From Mycobacterium sp. UM_CSW (GTDB lineage Bacteria > Actinomycetota > Actinomycetes > Mycobacteriales > Mycobacteriaceae): 64,000 nt of DNA. Below the pieces are notes generated by a model, which saw nothing but the letters and a program-made list of their open reading frames with translations, did not search any database and had not been told where the DNA came from. The position numbers were made by a program, and so were the translations under genes. How positions within the stretch are numbered: the first letter of the stretch is position 1; each line of letters opens with the position of its first letter. Below are positions 10,807-19,802 of the stretch, piece by piece. The stretch covers positions 1-64,000 of the forward strand of contig NZ_AUWQ01000031.1 of the NCBI RefSeq assembly GCF_000455205.1, given 5' to 3'.

Positions 10807-11526
10807 TCAGCTCAGGCCGAGTTCGCGCATCCGCCGGTCGTGCGTCTGCTGCAGGCGGTCGAAGAACGCGCTGAGCTGACCCAGGCCGCCGGGGCCGGAC
10901 ACCACCAGGTCGACGAGCTCGTCGTGCTCGGCCAGCACGTACTGGGCCTGGGTGATCGCCTCTCCGAAGAGCCGGCGGGACCACAGCGCCAGCCGGCTGC
11001 GTTGCTTGCCGCTGGACGTCACCGCGGCCCGCACCTCGGCGACGACGAACTGCGAGTGCCCGGTTTCCGACAGCGCCGCCCGCACCACGTCGGCGATCTC
11101 GTCGGGCAGCCCGTCGGCGATCTCCAGGTACAGGTCGGCGGCCAGCGCGTCGCCTACGTAGGTCTTCACCAGCGCTTCCAGCCAGGTGCTGGGCATGGTC
11201 AATCGGTGGTAGTTCTCCAGCGCCGAGACGTACTTCGCCATCGCCGACACCACGTCGACCCCGCGGCGTTCCAACGCGTCGCGCAGCAGCTCGTAGTGCT
11301 GCATCTCGGCGGCGGCCATGCTCGCCATCGAGATCCGTCCCCGCAGGTCGGGGGCCATCCGCGCCTCGTCGGTGAGCCGGTAGAAGGCGGCGACCTCGCC
11401 GTAGGCCAGCACCGCGAACAACTCGTTGACGCCAGGGTGATCCGCCGACAGCCGGGAGGCGGGCGAATCGTCCACCTGATCGGCTTCCAGGTCGGCTCCG
11501 GAGGGCCCGGAAAGGGGCGGGGTCAT
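10807..11526 (-). CDS. ferritin-like fold protein (Rv3210c family)
   Basis: 239 residues. A four-helix bundle is suggested by the spaced carboxylate/His pattern AAEMQHYELL and LSETGHSQFVV, as in ferritin-like and MiaE-type di-iron proteins. An earlier Glu (GEVAAFY) would complete the first ligand set. No signal peptide. It ends 1 base from the convergent MmpS-like gene and starts divergently from rhlE. Specific activity is unknown; a tRNA hydroxylase role cannot be claimed from the sequence. Confidence 0.8.
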   Translation of the reverse strand: MTPPLSGPSGADLEADQVDDSPASRLSADHPGVNELFAVLAYGEVAAFYRLTDEARMAPDLRGRISMASMAAAEMQHYELLRDALERRGVDVVSAMAKYVSALENYHRLTMPSTWLEALVKTYVGDALAADLYLEIADGLPDEIADVVRAALSETGHSQFVVAEVRAAVTSSGKQRSRLALWSRRLFGEAITQAQYVLAEHDELVDLVVSGPGGLGQLSAFFDRLQQTHDRRMRELGLS

Positions 11527-11773
11527 GGCAACACTCTAGTCGGCGGGTTTAGCACCAAATGGGCGCCAGCTTTCGACCAGCTATCATGGACGCAGGTATT
11601 GGCTGAATTTTTATCGCCGCCAGTATCTGCGAAATGTGCGTGCACAGCTGGCCCAGGATCTTCGGGCCGCGACTCGGCGACGTATTCGTAGTCGGAACTC
11701 GTGCGCGCGTGACCGCGACAGAGAACACCGACACAACAGGCGAATAACGTCACCGAAAGGCTTTCACCCGCGT

Positions 11774-13291
11774 ATGACCGCACCCACCAGCACAACTGAA
11801 CTCACCTTTGCCAAACTCGGCGTCCGCGACGAAATCGTCCGCGCACTGTCGGAAAAGTGCATCGAGAGCCCGTTTGCCATCCAAGAACTGACCCTGCCGC
11901 TGGCCCTCGCCGGCGACGACGTGATCGGCCAGGCCCGCACCGGCATGGGCAAGACCCTCGCGTTCGGCGTGCCGCTGCTGCAGCGCATCACCGCCGGCGT
12001 CGGCGTCCGGCCGCTCAACGGCACGCCCCGCGCGCTGGTCGTGGTGCCCACCCGCGAGCTCTGCCTGCAGGTGACCGAGGACCTCGCGGCCGCCGCGAAA
12101 TACCTGACCGCAGACGACGACCGCCGGCTCTCCGTGGTGTCGATCTACGGGGGACGGGCCTACGAGCCGCAAATCGAGGCGCTGCAGACCGGCGCCGACG
12201 TTGTGGTCGGCACCCCCGGCCGGCTGCTCGACTTGGCCCAGCAGGGCCACCTGCAGCTGGGCGGGCTGTCCATGCTGGTGCTCGACGAGGCCGACGAGAT
12301 GCTCGACCTGGGCTTCCTGCCCGACATCGAGCGCATCCTGCGGCAAATCCCCGAAGACCGGCAATCGATGCTCTTCTCGGCGACCATGCCGGGCCCGATC
12401 ATCACGCTGGCCCGCACGTTCATGAACCAGCCGACCCACATCCGCGCGGAGGCGCCGCACTCGGCGGCCACGCACGACACCACCGAGCAGTTCGTCTACC
12501 GGGCCCACGCGCTGGACAAGGTGGAGCTGGTCAGCCGTGTGCTGCAGGCCGAGAGCCGCGGCGCGACGATGATCTTCACCCGCACCAAGCGCACCGCGCA
12601 GAAGGTCGCCGACGAACTGGCCGAGCGAGGGTTCAAGGTCGGCGCCGTGCACGGCGACCTGGGCCAGATCGCGCGGGAGAAGGCGCTCAAGGCGTTCCGC
12701 ACCGGCGACATCGACGTGCTCGTCGCCACCGACGTGGCCGCCCGCGGCATCGACATCGACGACGTCACCCACGTCATCAACTACCAGATCCCCGAGGACG
12801 AACAGGCCTACGTGCACCGGATCGGCCGCACCGGGCGCGCCGGCAAGACCGGGGTCGCCGTCACCCTGGTGGACTGGGACGAGCTGCCCCGCTGGACGAT
12901 GATCGACAAAGCCCTGGGTCTGGAGACCCCGGACCCCGCCGAGACCTACTCCAGCTCGCCGCACCTCTACGACGAGCTGGGCATCCCAACCGAGGCGGGC
13001 GGCACGGTCGGCTCGCCCCGCAAGTCACCGGTCAAGCGCCGCGAGACCGAACGCGACGGCCGCCAGGGGTCGGAAAAGGCGGAGAAGTCCGGCCGCTCGC
13101 GCTCCGGCGCGCGGCGACGGCGCACCCGCGGCGGTCAGCCCGTCACGGCACACCCCGCCGCCACCAACGGCGAAGCCCCGGCGGAGACGACGTCCGGCGC
13201 GCCCACCGGCACCTCCGGGAGCAGCCGGCGCCGCCGCCGGCGCCGCAAGCCCGCCGACACCCCAAGCACCGCAGCCGCCGCAGCCAACTGA
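11774..13291 (+). CDS. rhlE: DEAD-box RNA helicase RhlE
   Basis: 505 residues from ATG (MTAPTSTTELTFAKLGV). All helicase motifs are present in order: Q-motif (FAIQELTLPLALAG), Walker A ARTGMGKT, PTRELCLQ, TPGR, DEAD, SAT, ATDVAARGIDI and HRIGRTGRAG. The C-terminal 100 residues are low-complexity and basic (RRRRRRRKP), typical of RNA-binding tails. Role: ATP-dependent RNA remodelling in ribosome assembly, RNA decay and cold adaptation. The 247 bases upstream (11527-11773) carry no gene and probably form the promoter and a leader. Homologue of Rv3211. Confidence 0.96.
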   Translation: MTAPTSTTELTFAKLGVRDEIVRALSEKCIESPFAIQELTLPLALAGDDVIGQARTGMGKTLAFGVPLLQRITAGVGVRPLNGTPRALVVVPTRELCLQVTEDLAAAAKYLTADDDRRLSVVSIYGGRAYEPQIEALQTGADVVVGTPGRLLDLAQQGHLQLGGLSMLVLDEADEMLDLGFLPDIERILRQIPEDRQSMLFSATMPGPIITLARTFMNQPTHIRAEAPHSAATHDTTEQFVYRAHALDKVELVSRVLQAESRGATMIFTRTKRTAQKVADELAERGFKVGAVHGDLGQIAREKALKAFRTGDIDVLVATDVAARGIDIDDVTHVINYQIPEDEQAYVHRIGRTGRAGKTGVAVTLVDWDELPRWTMIDKALGLETPDPAETYSSSPHLYDELGIPTEAGGTVGSPRKSPVKRRETERDGRQGSEKAEKSGRSRSGARRRRTRGGQPVTAHPAATNGEAPAETTSGAPTGTSGSSRRRRRRRKPADTPSTAAAAAN

Positions 13292-13306
13292 GGCCCGCGC
13301 CGCCGC

Positions 13307-14521
13307 ATGGTCAAACCGGAGCGCCGCACGAGGGGCGACATGTTGGCCGCGGCGGCGATCGTGATCGTCGTCGCCCTCGTGGCGGCGCTGATCTGGTGGA
13401 CCAGCGACGCACGGGCGACCGTCAGCCGCCCCGCCGCCACCCCGGCGCCGGCCCCGACGCCCGCCCGCGAAGTCCCGGCCACCCTGAAGCAGCTGTGGAC
13501 CGCGCGAAGCCCCGGCACCACCGCGCCCGTCGTGGTCAGCGGGACGATCGCCACCGCGGACGGCCGCGAGGTCGACGGGCGCGACCCGGGCACGGGCCAG
13601 TCCCGCTGGAGCTACGCGCGCGACACGGACCTGTGCGGGCTGTCCTGGGTCTACCACTACGCCGTCGCCGTTTATAAGGACGACCGCGGGTGCGGGCAGG
13701 TCAGCACGCTCGACGGCGCCACGGGCCGGCGCGGCGCCGCGCGCAGCGGCTACGCCGACCCGAGCGTGCGCCTTTCCTCCGACGGCACCACGGTGTTGTC
13801 GACCGGCGACACCCGGCTCGAGCTGTGGCGCTCCGACATGGTCCGAATGCTGGCCTACGGCGAGACCGACGCCCGGGTGAAGCCGTCGGCGCGCGGGCTG
13901 CACTCGGGGTGCCGGCTGATCTCGGCGGCGGCCAGCTCGTCGGCAGTGTCGGTGCTAGAGAGCTGCGCCCAGCAGGCCGACCTGCGGCTGGTCCTGCTGC
14001 GCCCCGGCAAGGAAGACGACGAACCCCAGCAACATGTCGTGGCAGAACCCGGGATCGGGGCGAATTCGGGCGCCCGGGTGCTGACCGTCTGGGAGAACAA
14101 CACCGCGGTGTACCTGCCGTCCCCGCAACCCAGGGTCGAGGTCGTCGACGACACCGGCACGACCGTGGCGAGCACGCTGCTGGCCAAGCCGCCGACGAAA
14201 TCGGCGGCGGTGTCGCAGACGGGCAACCTGGTCACCTGGTGGACCGGCGATTCGTTGATGGTGTTCGAGGCGAGCAACCTGACCCTGCGCTACACGATCG
14301 CCGCGGGCGAGACGACCGCGCCGCTGGGCCCGGGCGTCATGATGGCCGGCCGGCTGCTGGTGCCGGTCACCGGGGCGATCGGCGTCTACGACCCGCTCAG
14401 CGGCGCGAACGAGCGCTACATCCCGGTGAATCGCGCGCCCAGCGCCGCCGCGGTCGTCCCGGCCGCTTCGGGATCGCGGGTGTTCGAGCAGCGCGGCGAC
14501 ACCGTGGTGGCGCTGGGCTGA
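13307..14521 (+). CDS. membrane-anchored PQQ-like beta-propeller protein
   Basis: 404 residues. A short basic N terminus is followed by one transmembrane helix (about residues 14-32, AAAIVIVVALVAALIWW), an Ala/Pro linker and an extracytoplasmic domain of repeated beta blades (for example TLDGATGRRGA and GTTVLSTGDTRLELW). Five or so cysteines may form disulphides. The blades resemble PQQ/WD-like propellers without an obvious cofactor site. It follows rhlE by 15 bases on the same strand. Homologue of Rv3212; function not established to my knowledge. Confidence 0.87.
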   Translation: MVKPERRTRGDMLAAAAIVIVVALVAALIWWTSDARATVSRPAATPAPAPTPAREVPATLKQLWTARSPGTTAPVVVSGTIATADGREVDGRDPGTGQSRWSYARDTDLCGLSWVYHYAVAVYKDDRGCGQVSTLDGATGRRGAARSGYADPSVRLSSDGTTVLSTGDTRLELWRSDMVRMLAYGETDARVKPSARGLHSGCRLISAAASSSAVSVLESCAQQADLRLVLLRPGKEDDEPQQHVVAEPGIGANSGARVLTVWENNTAVYLPSPQPRVEVVDDTGTTVASTLLAKPPTKSAAVSQTGNLVTWWTGDSLMVFEASNLTLRYTIAAGETTAPLGPGVMMAGRLLVPVTGAIGVYDPLSGANERYIPVNRAPSAAAVVPAASGSRVFEQRGDTVVALG

Positions 14522-14547
14522 GCCCGGCCGTCGCGTGTGAATCCTGG

Positions 14548-14561
14548 GCGGCGACACGCCG
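14548..14561. terminator. GC-rich hairpin after the propeller gene
   Basis: GCGGCGACACGCCG forms a 5-bp stem with an ACA loop. It lies 27 bases after the stop at 14521 and is convergent with parA. The identical 14-mer recurs at 43414-43427 after rsgA. It has no U-tract, as is usual for mycobacterial terminator candidates. Confidence 0.4.
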
Positions 14562-14570
14562 AGCGGCCGC

Positions 14571-14610
14571 GCCGTCAGCTCACACGGAAAGCCGTCAGCT
14601 CACACGGAAA
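14571..14610. repeat. 20-bp perfect tandem duplication
   Basis: GCCGTCAGCTCACACGGAAA occurs at 14571-14590 and again at 14591-14610. A partial third copy (GCCGTCA) runs into the 3' end of parA. Directly adjacent copies of this length suggest slippage and possible copy-number variation between strains. Confidence 0.85.
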
Positions 14611-14614
14611 GCCG

Positions 14615-15415
14615 TCAAATCTCGACGGCGAACGTCGGCAGCGGCTTGCCGGTCTTCCAGTGCTTGAGCAACGCCTTCGCCAACTCGGCGTAGGCCACCG
14701 CGCCCTTGTTCTTGCGCCCCGCCATCACCGACGACCCCGAGGCGCTCGCCTCGGCGAACCGCACCGTGCGCGGGATCGGCGGGGCGAGCACCGGCATTTC
14801 GTAGCGGTCGGCGACGTCGAGCAACACGTCGCGGGTGTGGGTGGTGCGGGAGTCGTACAGCGTCGGCAAAGCGCCCAGCAGCCGCAGGTCCGGGTTGGTG
14901 ATCTGCTGGACGTCGGCGACCGTGCGCAGGAATTGACCGACGCCGCGGTGCGCCAGCGTCTCGCACTGCAGCGGCACGATGACCTCGTCGGCCGCCGTCA
15001 GCCCGTTGAGGGTGAGCACGCCCAGCGACGGCGGGCAGTCGATGACGACCACGTCGAACTGGTCGGCGAGCTTGGCCAGCGCGCGTTTGAGCGCGTATTC
15101 GCGGCCGGCCCGCATCAGCAGCATCGCCTCGGCGCCCGCGAGGTCAATGTTGGCCGGCAGCAGCGTCATTCCCTCCATCGTGGTGACCAGCGCGGCGCTC
15201 GGTTCGACCTCACCGAGCAGGACCTCGTGCACCGACACCGGCAGCTTGTCGGGGTCCTGGCCGAGCGAGAAGGTCAGGCAACCCTGCGGATCCAGGTCCA
15301 CGAGCAGCACCCGCCGGCCCTCGTCCGCCATCGCCGCCCCAATCGAGGCGACCGTGGTCGTCTTGGCGACCCCGCCCTTCTGGTTGGCCACCGCCAATAC
15401 CCGGGTCTTACTCAT
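14615..15415 (-). CDS. ParA/Soj-family ATPase
   Basis: 266 residues. A deviant Walker A KGGVAKTT (residues 13-20) with the signature first Lys, a Walker A' (VVVIDCPPSLG) and LLVDLDPQGCLTF identify a ParA/MinD-family ATPase. A good ribosome site (GAGGAGGAG) precedes the ATG. No parB neighbour is present, and the gene lies away from any origin-like sequence. It is therefore a chromosomal orphan ParA (H37Rv Rv3213c) that could position a non-DNA cargo. Confidence 0.92.
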   Translation of the reverse strand: MSKTRVLAVANQKGGVAKTTTVASIGAAMADEGRRVLLVDLDPQGCLTFSLGQDPDKLPVSVHEVLLGEVEPSAALVTTMEGMTLLPANIDLAGAEAMLLMRAGREYALKRALAKLADQFDVVVIDCPPSLGVLTLNGLTAADEVIVPLQCETLAHRGVGQFLRTVADVQQITNPDLRLLGALPTLYDSRTTHTRDVLLDVADRYEMPVLAPPIPRTVRFAEASASGSSVMAGRKNKGAVAYAELAKALLKHWKTGKPLPTFAVEI

Positions 15416-15444
15416 GAGCGCGGCTCCTCCTCATCGCTTCGTCC

Positions 15445-15463
15445 CCCGCAAGCGGGAGGTACC
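15445..15463. repeat. short palindromic element upstream of parA and the phosphatase gene
   Basis: CCCGCAAGCGGG (stem CCCGC/GCGGG, loop AA) is followed by AGGTACC. Similar CCCGCAAGCGGG-AGGTACCCCC stretches are familiar to me from other mycobacterial intergenic regions; this is memory, not a search. It lies in the 197-base divergent region 15416-15612, which holds no gene. Confidence 0.45.
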
Positions 15464-15612
15464 CCCACTGCATCGTCACCGCGCGGTCACGAGCGCCCGC
15501 CCCTCCTTGTTGCCACGGTCACAGTGCCCATCCTGGCATGTTCGGTCGCCATGCGCTCTAAGCAACAACTCCAGAGGGCCACTGGCATTTCCGTCCGGCA
15601 GAATCGGTCGGC

Positions 15613-16220
15613 ATGGGCATCTACAACCACCGGCTGGTGCTGCTCCGCCACGGCGAGACCCCCTGGTCCAAATCCGGCCAGCACACGGGTCGCACCGACC
15701 TCGAGCTCACCGATCACGGCCGGGTCCAGGCCGAGCTCGCCGGCCGCGTTCTCAGCGAACTGAACCTCACCGACCCGCTGGTGGTCAGCAGCCCGCGCAT
15801 CCGCGCGCTGACCACCGCCAAGTTGGCGGGCCTCACCGTCGATGAGGTGTCCCCCATGCTCGCCGAATGGGACTACGGCGACTACGAGGGGTTGACGACC
15901 AAGCAGATCCGGGAACTCGACCCCGATTGGCTGGTGTGGACGCACGGATGCCCGGGCGGCGAGAGCGTGGCGCAGGTCAGCGACCGCGCGGACAAGGCCG
16001 TCGAATTTGCGTTGGGGCACATGGGGACGCGTGACGTGGTGTTCGTCGGCCACAGCCACTTCTCCCGCTCGGTGATCACGCGCTGGGTGGAGTTGCCGCT
16101 CGTCGAGGGCAGCCGGTTCTGGATGCTCGCCGGGTCGATCGCCGTGTGCGGGTTCGAGCACGGAGTGCGACAGCTCATGGCGCTCGGGCTGACCGGCCAG
16201 CCGCAGGCGATCGCACCCGG

Positions 16221-16224
<4 letters not shown>
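15613..16224 (+). CDS. gpm2: histidine-phosphatase-superfamily acid phosphatase (Rv3214/Gpm2-like)
   Basis: 203 residues. The phospho-acceptor motif LRHGETPWSKSGQHTG is at the N terminus and the second catalytic His in FVGHSHFSRS. The H37Rv homologue Rv3214, named gpm2 or entD by annotation, behaves as an acid phosphatase rather than a mutase. The insert typical of dPGM is absent and the length is short, which agrees with a phosphatase. The stop overlaps the GTG of entC, so the two are coupled. Confidence 0.9.
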
Positions 16225-17314
<1,090 letters not shown>

Positions 17315-17318
<4 letters not shown>

Positions 17319-17797
17319 CGGAAAACATCCGCCGTGCCATCCCGGCGGACGCCGGCGATATTACCGACATGATTCACGCGCTCGCCGAATTCGAACGTGC
17401 CCCGGAGCAATGTACCGTCACCGAAACGCAAATTTCGACAGCGCTTTTCGGCAATTCACCCATCGTGCACGGGCACGTGGCCGAGGTCGACGGCGAGGTC
17501 GCGGCGATGGCGTTGTGGTTCATGAACTTCTCCACCTGGGACGGGGTGGCGGGCATCTACCTCGAAGACCTGTTCGTGCGGCCCGGTTTTCGCCGCCGCG
17601 GTCTGGCCCGCAAGCTCCTGTCGGCGCTGGCCCGCGAGTGCCTCGACAACGGGTACACCCGGTTGTCGTGGGCGGTGCTGAACTGGAACGTCGACGCGAT
17701 CGCGCTGTACGACGGCGTCGGCGCCGCGCCGCAGCGCGAGTGGACCACCTACCGGCTGTCCGGCCCGCCGTTGGCCGAGCTGGCGGGGCGGCCCTGA
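17315..17797 (+). CDS. GNAT-family N-acetyltransferase
   Basis: 160 residues starting MTENIRRAIPADAGDI with an ATGA overlap with entC. GNAT core: beta4 IYLEDLFVRPGFRRRGLARKL contains the acetyl-CoA loop RxxGxA, followed by LSWAVLNWNVDAIALYDGVG. It looks like diamine or thialysine acetyltransferases (SAT-like), in which NxxAIxLY is conserved; the substrate is inferred, not shown. Third gene of the phosphatase-entC-GNAT unit. Homologue of Rv3216. Its last 49 bases overlap the convergent membrane-protein gene. Confidence 0.88.
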
Positions 17798-18180
17798 TCG
17801 CGGCCGGCGGCCCAGCGCACGGCCGCCGGCGTGAAGAGCAAGACCAACACGCTCAGCGCCACGACGCCCAGCGGAACGCCGAACGCCGGCCGGTGCGAGC
17901 CGACCGCCAGGTACCACGCCACCGGTAGCAACAACAGTTGCGTGAAAACGCCCACCCCGCGGCCCCAGCGCTTGCCGAGCACCAGCGCGCGCCCCGCGGC
18001 AAGCACCACGGCGCCGACGAGGAGAAACCACACCGCCGTGCCCAGCCCGTTGACCACGCGTTGGTCGGCCCCCGCGATTCCCCGAACCACCAGCACCGCC
18101 GCCATGAGCAGCGCCGCCACACCCTCTACCGCGACGATCACCCCCGCCGCGCGGACGGTGGACGGGACGCGCGGGTTCAC
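17749..18180 (-). CDS. four-helix integral membrane protein (Rv3217c family)
   Basis: 143 residues from the GTG at 18180 (MNPRVPSTVRAAGVI), which matches the size I recall for Rv3217c; an ATG at 18204 would add eight. Four hydrophobic helices are visible (VIVAVEGVAALLMAAVLVV, AVWFLLVGAVVLAAG, FTQLLLLPVAWYLAV, FGVPLGVVALSVLVLLF), followed by a short polar tail. No catalytic motif. Convergent overlap of 49 bases with the GNAT gene. Confidence 0.82.
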   Translation of the reverse strand: MNPRVPSTVRAAGVIVAVEGVAALLMAAVLVVRGIAGADQRVVNGLGTAVWFLLVGAVVLAAGRALVLGKRWGRGVGVFTQLLLLPVAWYLAVGSHRPAFGVPLGVVALSVLVLLFTPAAVRWAAGRDQGRPASSANGGPDSR

Positions 18181-18249
18181 AGCGCCAGCGTAGTCACGGG
18201 CCATTACCGCACAGCGCGGCCATAACGGCCCCGCCTAAGCTCGTGGATC

Positions 18250-19215
18250 ATGCGCGCCGTGCTGATCGTGAATCCCACAGCCACGTCCACCACCGCAGCC
18301 GGTCGCGACCTTCTCGCGCACGCGCTCAAGAGCCGCCTGCACCTGACCGTCGAACACACCAGTCACCGGGGTCACGGCACCGAACTCGCGCACAAGGCGG
18401 TCGAGGACGGGGTCGACCTGGTCGTCGTGCACGGCGGCGACGGCACGGTGAGCGGCGTGGTGAACGGCCTGCTGGGCCGCCCCGGCACGGCGCCCTCGGG
18501 GCACGTGCCCGCCCTCGCGGTGGTGCCCGGCGGGTCGGCGAACGTGCTGGCCCGCTCGCTGGGCATTTCGCCCGACCCGGTCGCCGCGACCAACCAGCTC
18601 ATCCAGCTGCTCGACGACTACCGCCGTCATCAGACCTGGCGTCGCATCAGCCTGATCGACTGCGGCGAGCAGTGGGCCGTGATCAACGCCGGGATGGGCG
18701 TCGACGCGGAGGTGGTGGCCGCGGTGGAAAGGCAGCGCGACAAGGGTGTCAAGGTCACCCCGTTGCGCTATTGGCGCGTGGCGATCCCCGTCACCTTGGC
18801 TTTTCGCCGTCGCGAGCCGATCCTGACGGTGGAGCTGGCCGGCCGCGAGCCCGTCAGCGGCGTGCACTTCGCGTGGGTGTCCAACACCAGCCCGTGGACC
18901 TACAGCAACAGCCGCCCGCTGGTCACCAACCCCGGCTGCAGCTTCGAGTCGGGCCTCGGGGTGTTCGCGCTCACCGAGATGAAGGTGTTCCCCACGCTGC
19001 GGCTGGTCAGCCAGCTGCTGGGCAACGGCCCGAAGGGCGAACCGAAACAGCTCATCCGCGACGACAACGCCAGCTGCCTGCGGGTGACCTCGACCGGCGG
19101 CCCGGTGGCGAGCCAGTTCGACGGGGATTACCTCGGCCTGCGCCAGACCATGACTTTCAGGACGGTCCCGGATGCGCTGCCGGTGGTCGCGCCGCCCGGA
19201 AAAAACCACCTCTGA
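18250..19215 (+). CDS. diacylglycerol-kinase-family lipid kinase
   Basis: 321 residues. The DAGK catalytic domain has NPTATSTTAAGRD at the N terminus, the nucleotide motif VVHGGDGTVSGVVNGLLG (about residues 59-76) and AVVPGGSANVLARSLG. The C-terminal domain is beta-rich and has VASQFDGDYLG, as in bacterial YegS/DgkB-type kinases. Probable reaction: ATP-dependent phosphorylation of a diacylglycerol-like or sphingoid lipid. Homologue of Rv3218. The 269 bases that follow carry the whiB1 regulatory region. Confidence 0.9.
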   Translation: MRAVLIVNPTATSTTAAGRDLLAHALKSRLHLTVEHTSHRGHGTELAHKAVEDGVDLVVVHGGDGTVSGVVNGLLGRPGTAPSGHVPALAVVPGGSANVLARSLGISPDPVAATNQLIQLLDDYRRHQTWRRISLIDCGEQWAVINAGMGVDAEVVAAVERQRDKGVKVTPLRYWRVAIPVTLAFRRREPILTVELAGREPVSGVHFAWVSNTSPWTYSNSRPLVTNPGCSFESGLGVFALTEMKVFPTLRLVSQLLGNGPKGEPKQLIRDDNASCLRVTSTGGPVASQFDGDYLGLRQTMTFRTVPDALPVVAPPGKNHL

Positions 19216-19308
19216 GCTGCGGAGACCTGCCAACCGGACGAAAATCACAGGGGAAATCGCGCGGCAGTGTAGTACAACGGACTAAGGGCTCGAATAAGAA
19301 GTCTGTGA

Positions 19309-19324
19309 AGTGAGATAGCCCACG
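19309..19324 (+). promoter_or_regulatory. CRP/Cmr-type binding site upstream of whiB1
   Basis: AGTGAGATAGCCCACG fits the mycobacterial CRP pattern GTGnnAnnnnnCAC. It matches what I recall of the site before H37Rv whiB1, which the cAMP receptor protein Rv3676 binds. A TTGACA hexamer lies 16 bases downstream (19340-19345), and no convincing -10 element was picked by eye. The start codon is at 19485, leaving an untranslated leader of over 100 bases. Confidence 0.6.
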
Positions 19325-19484
19325 AGCTACGCACGACTATTGACATCTGTAGAGCCTGTGAAACGATCGAAAGGTTGCATGCAGAAATTCATGTAGGGGC
19401 GCGGACCCTTTTCTTGTGCACGCTTTAACAGCCGAAGAAAAAGACCGTGCGCCTTGCTGCGCACTCAGTGAGGAGTAACAACTT

Positions 19485-19739
19485 ATGGATTGGCGCCACA
19501 AGGCGGTCTGTCGCGACGAGGACCCGGAGCTGTTCTTCCCGGTAGGGAACAGCGGCCCGGCGCTCGCACAGATCGCTGACGCGAAACTGGTCTGCAATCG
19601 GTGCCAGGTGACCACGGAATGCTTGTCGTGGGCCCTGAACACCGGCCAGGACTCGGGCGTCTGGGGGGGCATGAGCGAAGATGAGCGGCGCGCACTCAAG
19701 CGTCGCAACGCCCGGACGAAGGCACGCAGCGGAGTCTGA
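19485..19739 (+). CDS. whiB1: WhiB1 iron-sulphur transcription factor
   Basis: 84 residues. The four cluster ligands are Cys9, Cys37, Cys40 and Cys46 (CNRCQVTTEC), followed by the G[VI]WGG turn (SGVWGGMSE) and a basic C terminus (KRRNARTKARSG) that contacts DNA. WhiB1 is an essential [4Fe-4S] protein that binds the housekeeping sigma factor region 4 and responds to nitric oxide. Start supported by GAGGAG 8-13 bases upstream. Long leader with a CRP-type site. Homologue of Rv3219. Confidence 0.98.
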   Translation: MDWRHKAVCRDEDPELFFPVGNSGPALAQIADAKLVCNRCQVTTECLSWALNTGQDSGVWGGMSEDERRALKRRNARTKARSGV

Positions 19740-19751
19740 CGCAGTCTGCAT

Positions 19752-19787
19752 ACGGTGCGGCCCCGACGATTGTCGGGGCCGCACCGT
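19752..19787. terminator. strong hairpin between whiB1 and pdtaS
   Basis: A perfect 16-bp stem (19752-19767 with 19772-19787, core GGTGCGGCCCCGAC) closes a four-base loop GATT. It lies 12 bases after the whiB1 stop and 15 before the pdtaS stop, so it can end transcription from both sides. There is no U-run. Confidence 0.85.
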
Positions 19788-19802
19788 TGTGTAGGCGTCC
19801 GT

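Noticed and set aside
11857-13677. A long second frame over rhlE
   Set aside because: The rhlE frame has all helicase motifs; this alternative is low complexity and Arg/Pro-rich.
15416-15612. A parB or parS centromere near the ParA gene
   Set aside because: No parB frame and no parS-like TGTTTCACGTGAAACA sequence was seen in the region.
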